From: Streptomyces katrae
GTDB lineage: Bacteria > Actinomycetota > Actinomycetes > Streptomycetales > Streptomycetaceae
Length of the DNA stretch: 8,082 bases
Assembly: GCF_000966975.1 (NCBI RefSeq)
Contig: NZ_JZWV01000495.1
Location: 1 to 8,082, forward strand
Direction: 5' to 3'
Under the pieces are notes generated by a model. It saw nothing but the letters and a program-made list of their open reading frames with translations, was not told the DNA's origin and did not search any database. The position numbers and the translations under genes were made by a program. Positions 5,276 to 8,082 of this stretch are shown piece by piece; the first letter of the stretch is position 1, and each line of letters starts with the position of its first letter.

Positions 5276-6109
5276 ATGGCTGAACAGGACCCTAGCGCCC
5301 CCGTGCGCTTCATGGACCTCACCGATCCCCGTTACGCGTACATGTTCGGCTTCCTCCAGGCCGACGGGCACCTCTCGCAAGGCAGAGGGCAAAAGGGCCA
5401 CCTCACCGCCGAAATCAATGCGCGAGACATCCACATCCTCCGCGAGTTCCAGCAGCTCACGCCGTACCACAGCTCCATCACCGAACGGGTCCGCAGTACC
5501 AACTTCGCCGAGATGCACCACTCCGCAACCTGGACGGTGTGCTCCCTCGAAGCGAGGACCATCGTCAACGGACTGGGGATTCCCTACGGCAAGAAGTCCC
5601 TCAGCATCAAGCCGCCACGTACGGGGTTCTCGCGCCCCGACTACGTGCGCGGAATCATCGACGCGGACGGATCACTCGGCTGGACGGCCCAAGGATTCCC
5701 GTTCCTCTCCCTGACATCGGCCAGCACAGCCATCGCGGCCTACCTGTGCCACTACGGGAAGAAGATCACAGGTACAGAGCGCACGATCTCGCGCAACCAG
5801 CGGGACGGGGTCTACAACGTCTGCTACTACAAGGAGACGGCACAGCAACTCGCCGCACATCTCTACTACGACGGCTGTCTGGCCCTCGATCACAAGAAGG
5901 CGAGAGCAACGTCGATCCAGGCGTGGGTGCGCCCCGCCGGCATGAGGGTCGCCCCACCGCGGCGCCGCTGGACCGCGCAGGACGACAGGGAACTGGTCCG
6001 CCTCGATGACCCGGCCGCCGCGGCCGTGGTCCTGGAGCGCACCGAACAGAGCTGCGCCATGAGGCTCTGGCGCATCCGCACCGGCCGGGTGGCCCTGGCA
6101 CCACAGTAG
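5276..6109 (+). CDS. Free-standing double-motif LAGLIDADG endonuclease-like protein with C-terminal Myb/SANT-like segment
   Basis: A 277-residue protein from ATG 5276. Two LAGLIDADG-type helices are visible, YMFGFLQADG (22-31) and YVRGIIDADG (123-132), each followed by a strand start (HLSQ, SLGW). The catalytic acidic residues would be Asp30 and Asp131, 101 residues apart, as in single-chain pseudo-dimeric homing endonucleases. Each half carries the expected beta-rich DNA-contact part (ITERVRSTNFAEMHHSATWTV; GTERTISRNQRDGVYNVCYY). Residues 229-271, starting RRRWTAQDDRELVRL and ending RLWRIRTGRV, look like a Myb/SANT-type helix-turn-helix. No intein splice blocks or flanking host protein are present, so this is a free-standing gene. 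It may be a mobile homing endonuclease or a domesticated DNA-binding protein. It is tail-to-tail with rtcB. Base composition is lower than in neighbours (36 of 60 G+C at 5401-5460). Confidence 0.82.
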   Translation: MAEQDPSAPVRFMDLTDPRYAYMFGFLQADGHLSQGRGQKGHLTAEINARDIHILREFQQLTPYHSSITERVRSTNFAEMHHSATWTVCSLEARTIVNGLGIPYGKKSLSIKPPRTGFSRPDYVRGIIDADGSLGWTAQGFPFLSLTSASTAIAAYLCHYGKKITGTERTISRNQRDGVYNVCYYKETAQQLAAHLYYDGCLALDHKKARATSIQAWVRPAGMRVAPPRRRWTAQDDRELVRLDDPAAAAVVLERTEQSCAMRLWRIRTGRVALAPQ

Positions 6110-6116
6110 GTCCGGC

Positions 6117-6159
6117 AACGAGAGGGTGGGTGCTCCGCGCGGAGCACCACCCTCTCGTT
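6117..6159. terminator. Bidirectional intrinsic-type terminator between the LAGLIDADG gene and rtcB
   Basis: A 21-bp stem with a single G bulge: 6117-6138 pairs with 6139-6159, centred on the self-complementary CCGCGCGG. AACGAGAGGGTG on the left matches CACCCTCTCGTT on the right. It lies 8 nt past the TAG of the LAGLIDADG gene and its right arm touches the rtcB stop codon. There is no T run. It should end both transcripts. Confidence 0.85.
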
Positions 6160-7352
6160 CAGCCCTTGATGCAGACGACCTGCCTCAGCTTGGCCACGAC
6201 CTCCACGAGGTCGCGCTGCTGCTCCATGACCTGCTCGATCGGCTTGTACGCCGCCGGGATCTCGTCCACCACACCCGAGTCCTTCCGGCACTCCACGCCC
6301 CTGGTCTGCTCCTCCAGGTCCCGTGTCGAGAACCGCCGCTTCGCCGCCGCACGGCTCATCCGCCGGCCCGCTCCGTGCGAGGCCGAGTTGAATGCGGCCT
6401 TGTTACCTAGCCCCTTCACGATATAGGTGCCCGTCGCCATCGAGCCGGGGATGATCCCGTACTCGCCGCCACCCGCGCGGATGGCGCCCTTGCGCGTGAC
6501 CAGCAGGTCCATACCGTCGTACCGCTCCTCCGCCACGTAGTTGTGGTGGCAGCTGATCTCCTGCTCGAACGAGACCTTCGCCTTCCGGAACTCCTTCCGG
6601 AGGGCCTCCTTCATCAGGCTCATCATCACGGCACGGTTGTACTTGGCGTACTCCTGCGCCCAGTAGAGGTCATGCCGATACGCGGCCATTTCCGGAGTCG
6701 CCGCGAGGAACACCGCGAGATCCCGGTCCACGAGCCCCTGGTTGTGCGAGAGCCCTCGCGCAACGCCGATGTGATGTTCGGCGAGTTGGTTGCCGATCCC
6801 TCGGGAACCGGAGTGCAACGTCAACCAAACCGACCCATTTTGATCGATATTGACTTCCGAATGATGATTTCCTGCGCCAAGTGTCCCCATTTGCCGCAGC
6901 GCCCGATCCCGCCGGAACTTCACCGCATCCGCGACATGGTCGAAACGCTCCCACAGATCCCCGAACCCTTTGGCCGAGAACCCGTACAGCCTCCCCGGAT
7001 CCACCGCCTCCCGGTGCATCCCCGCTCCCACGGGAATCGCCTGCTCGATCCGGGACCTCAGCTTCGACAGGTCGCCCGGGAGGTCGTTCGCCGTGAGGGA
7101 GGTCTTGACCGCCGACATGCCGCAGCCGATGTCCACCCCCACCGCCGCCGGGCACACCGCGTCCTTCATCGCGATCACCGAGCCGACCGTCGCGCCCTTG
7201 CCGTAGTGGACGTCCGGCATCACGGCCAGGCCCTTGATCCACGGGAGCCCGGCGGTGTTCTGCAGCTGCCGCATGGCGCTGTCCTCGACCGACGCCGGGT
7301 CCGTCCACATCCTGATCGGGACGTTCGCCCCGGGTACCTCTACATACGACAT
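6159..7352 (-). CDS. rtcB: RNA-splicing ligase RtcB (3'-phosphate/5'-OH RNA ligase)
   Basis: A 397-residue protein from ATG 7352 (GGGGGA about 10 nt upstream), close to the 408 of E. coli RtcB. It joins 2',3'-cyclic phosphate or 3'-phosphate RNA ends to 5'-OH ends using GTP and Mn2+, in RNA repair or tRNA handling in the cytosol. The signature residues are all visible: VGVDIGCG (Asp74 and Cys77, metal ligands), GTLGAGNHH (His163), TLHSGSRGIGNQ (His180), EISCHHNYV (His269/270) and SASHGAGRR with His326, the guanylylated histidine (His337 in E. coli). The order and spacing match the E. coli enzyme closely. No intein interrupts it. No archease gene is in the window. Codons 155-180 are unusually rich in A/T-ending forms. 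The 181-bp upstream region is shared with the divergent lipoprotein gene. Confidence 0.97.
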   Translation of the reverse strand: MSYVEVPGANVPIRMWTDPASVEDSAMRQLQNTAGLPWIKGLAVMPDVHYGKGATVGSVIAMKDAVCPAAVGVDIGCGMSAVKTSLTANDLPGDLSKLRSRIEQAIPVGAGMHREAVDPGRLYGFSAKGFGDLWERFDHVADAVKFRRDRALRQMGTLGAGNHHSEVNIDQNGSVWLTLHSGSRGIGNQLAEHHIGVARGLSHNQGLVDRDLAVFLAATPEMAAYRHDLYWAQEYAKYNRAVMMSLMKEALRKEFRKAKVSFEQEISCHHNYVAEERYDGMDLLVTRKGAIRAGGGEYGIIPGSMATGTYIVKGLGNKAAFNSASHGAGRRMSRAAAKRRFSTRDLEEQTRGVECRKDSGVVDEIPAAYKPIEQVMEQQRDLVEVVAKLRQVVCIKG

Positions 7353-7533
7353 AACAGAACAATCCCCCGGAAAACAGCAGAAAGGTAGGAGTACGCGAAA
7401 AGCCGCGCTCATACCCCCAAAACAGACAGGGAACCGGCGCCGGCACCAGCGTGTGCGATAGACATTGTGTCCATCCGTGCCCAAGTCGCGGCAACGGAAT
7501 TTCCCGAGGACGCCAAGGAAGCCAGGGGAGCGA
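7353..7533. other. Divergent intergenic region between rtcB and the lipoprotein gene
   Basis: It contains a locally AT-rich leader next to rtcB (about 7353-7390), the self-complementary GCGCCGGC-type block around 7436-7445, and a small dyad GACA-TTG-TGTC at 7461-7471. I could not assign convincing -10/-35 boxes in either direction. AGGGGAG at 7524-7530 is the ribosome site for the lipoprotein gene. Confidence 0.35.
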
Positions 7534-8082
7534 GTGAAGCCGATGGACGTGGAGCGCACGCCGGTACGCCGCCGATTCCTGCCGGGCATCGCGATGCTCA
7601 CCGCGCTCGTCGCCGGCGCGACCGCGTGCACCGGCAGCGGCGGTATCGGCGGCGCCGGCGACCAGAAGAACGGCGGCAGCACCGCCGCCCCCGCGCAGCC
7701 CGGCAAGTACCGCAGCCTCCCCCAGCCCTGCAAGGCCGTCGACGGCAAGCGGCTGCGGGCCATGCTCCCGGCCACCGACTCCCTCACCACCGAGCAGCGC
7801 GAGCAGCTCTACGCCGGGACGGCCGAGCCCTCGTACGACGCCGACCGGCACGTCGGCTGCCGCTGGAACGCCCAGACGCCCGAGGCGACCCTGCTGCTGT
7901 CGGTCACCTTCGAGCGGGTGGTCTCGTACGACCGCGCCGCCGCGAGCGACGACGACAAGGCGCGCCAGGTGTACGTGCGCCGGCTGACGGACGCGCACCT
8001 GCCCTTCCCCGGCCCGACCACGAGCCCGAGCCCGAGCCCGAGCCCGGGTACGAGTACGGGCACGGGTACGGGGGCTCCTGCC
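7534..8082 (+). CDS. Tat-type lipoprotein, DUF3558-like (3' end cut by window)
   Basis: The frame from GTG 7534 is open to the right edge (183 codons visible). AGGGGAG ends 3 nt before it; an in-frame ATG at 7543, 12 nt from that site, is the alternative start. The N-terminus has VRRRFLPG (twin Arg with Phe-Leu, a Tat-like motif), a hydrophobic run and GATAC, a permissible lipobox with the lipidated Cys at residue 32, followed by a Gly/Ser-rich linker. The mature domain has a Pro-Cys near its start (SLPQPCKAVDGKRLRAMLP) and VGCRWN later, the two-cysteine layout of DUF3558 lipoproteins of actinomycetes. The visible end is Ser-Pro then Thr-Gly repeats (SPSPSPSPG then TSTGTGTG). It is probably a membrane-anchored exported protein; function is unknown. 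Confidence 0.78.
   Translation, partial: MKPMDVERTPVRRRFLPGIAMLTALVAGATACTGSGGIGGAGDQKNGGSTAAPAQPGKYRSLPQPCKAVDGKRLRAMLPATDSLTTEQREQLYAGTAEPSYDADRHVGCRWNAQTPEATLLLSVTFERVVSYDRAAASDDDKARQVYVRRLTDAHLPFPGPTTSPSPSPSPGTSTGTGTGAPA
8022..8045 (+). repeat. Hexanucleotide tandem repeat, GAGCCC x4
   Basis: Four exact copies of GAGCCC encode Ser-Pro dipeptides in the lipoprotein frame. They are followed to about 8072 by imperfect GGGTAC/GAGTAC/GGGCAC units coding Gly-Thr or Ser-Thr. Such short in-frame repeats can change copy number by slippage without frameshift. Confidence 0.85.

Noticed and set aside
5111..6158. Insertion-sequence boundaries around the LAGLIDADG gene
   Set aside because: I found no matching terminal inverted repeats, target-site duplication or transposase; the hairpins on each side are unrelated in sequence.
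6159..7352. Intein inside rtcB
   Set aside because: The protein is of normal length, continuous through every conserved motif, and lacks splice-junction blocks.
7429..7460. GGGAACC followed by CGATA as an ECF-sigma promoter
   Set aside because: The spacing between GGAAC and CGATA is about 21 bp, longer than the usual 16-18, and the -10 word is not a standard CGTC-type.
7461..7471. GACA-N3-TGTC as a LexA/SOS box
   Set aside because: The actinobacterial SOS box is of GAAC-N4-GTTC type; this dyad is too short and differs in sequence.

Overview
The window is high-GC DNA with strong G/C third-position codon bias, frequent GTG starts, compact 4-8 nt Shine-Dalgarno spacing and Tat/lipoprotein-type export signals. 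This fits a streptomycete or a close relative in the Actinomycetota; that is an inference from composition and gene families, because no marker gene is present. I see no tRNA, rRNA, CRISPR array or insertion sequence.

Left third (1-2237): a quinone-oxidoreductase-like MDR enzyme (minus strand, cut by the left edge) is divergent from an HxlR/DUF24 regulator. The 135 bp between them contains clear inverted repeats. The layout resembles the known pairing of a redox-sensing HxlR regulator with its divergent quinone reductase target. Downstream of the regulator is a two-domain protein with an N-terminal ubiquitin-like part and a C-terminal Mut7-C/PIN-like putative RNase with four zinc-type cysteines.

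Middle (2233-4546): a small secreted protein with a DUF11-like beta-sandwich (minus) converges on the Mut7-C gene, with a nested inverted repeat carrying both stop codons. An NADP-type short-chain dehydrogenase (plus) converges on a secreted NodB-type polysaccharide deacetylase (minus); their TAG stops overlap within one CTAG. Upstream of the deacetylase is a perfect 12-bp palindrome identical to the core of the DasR-responsive element (dre) of Streptomyces, next to a TTGACG -35-like box. This suggests the deacetylase belongs to the GlcNAc/chitin regulon.

Right half (4547-8082): a Uma2-family PD-(D/E)XK nuclease-like protein is followed by a free-standing double-LAGLIDADG endonuclease-like protein with a C-terminal Myb/SANT-like segment. 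The latter is preceded by a strong leader hairpin. It lies tail-to-tail with rtcB (RNA 3'-phosphate ligase), separated by a near-perfect bidirectional terminator. The rtcB gene is intein-free with all expected active-site residues, but has an AT-rich, codon-atypical patch exactly over its GAGNHH metal-binding motif. A Tat-type lipoprotein gene begins divergently from rtcB and runs off the right edge, ending in a Ser-Pro/Thr-Gly repeat.

Most of the window is ordinary accessory chromosome. The points most worth following are the dre-controlled deacetylase, the LAGLIDADG gene beside an intein-prone host gene, and the atypical patch in that gene.
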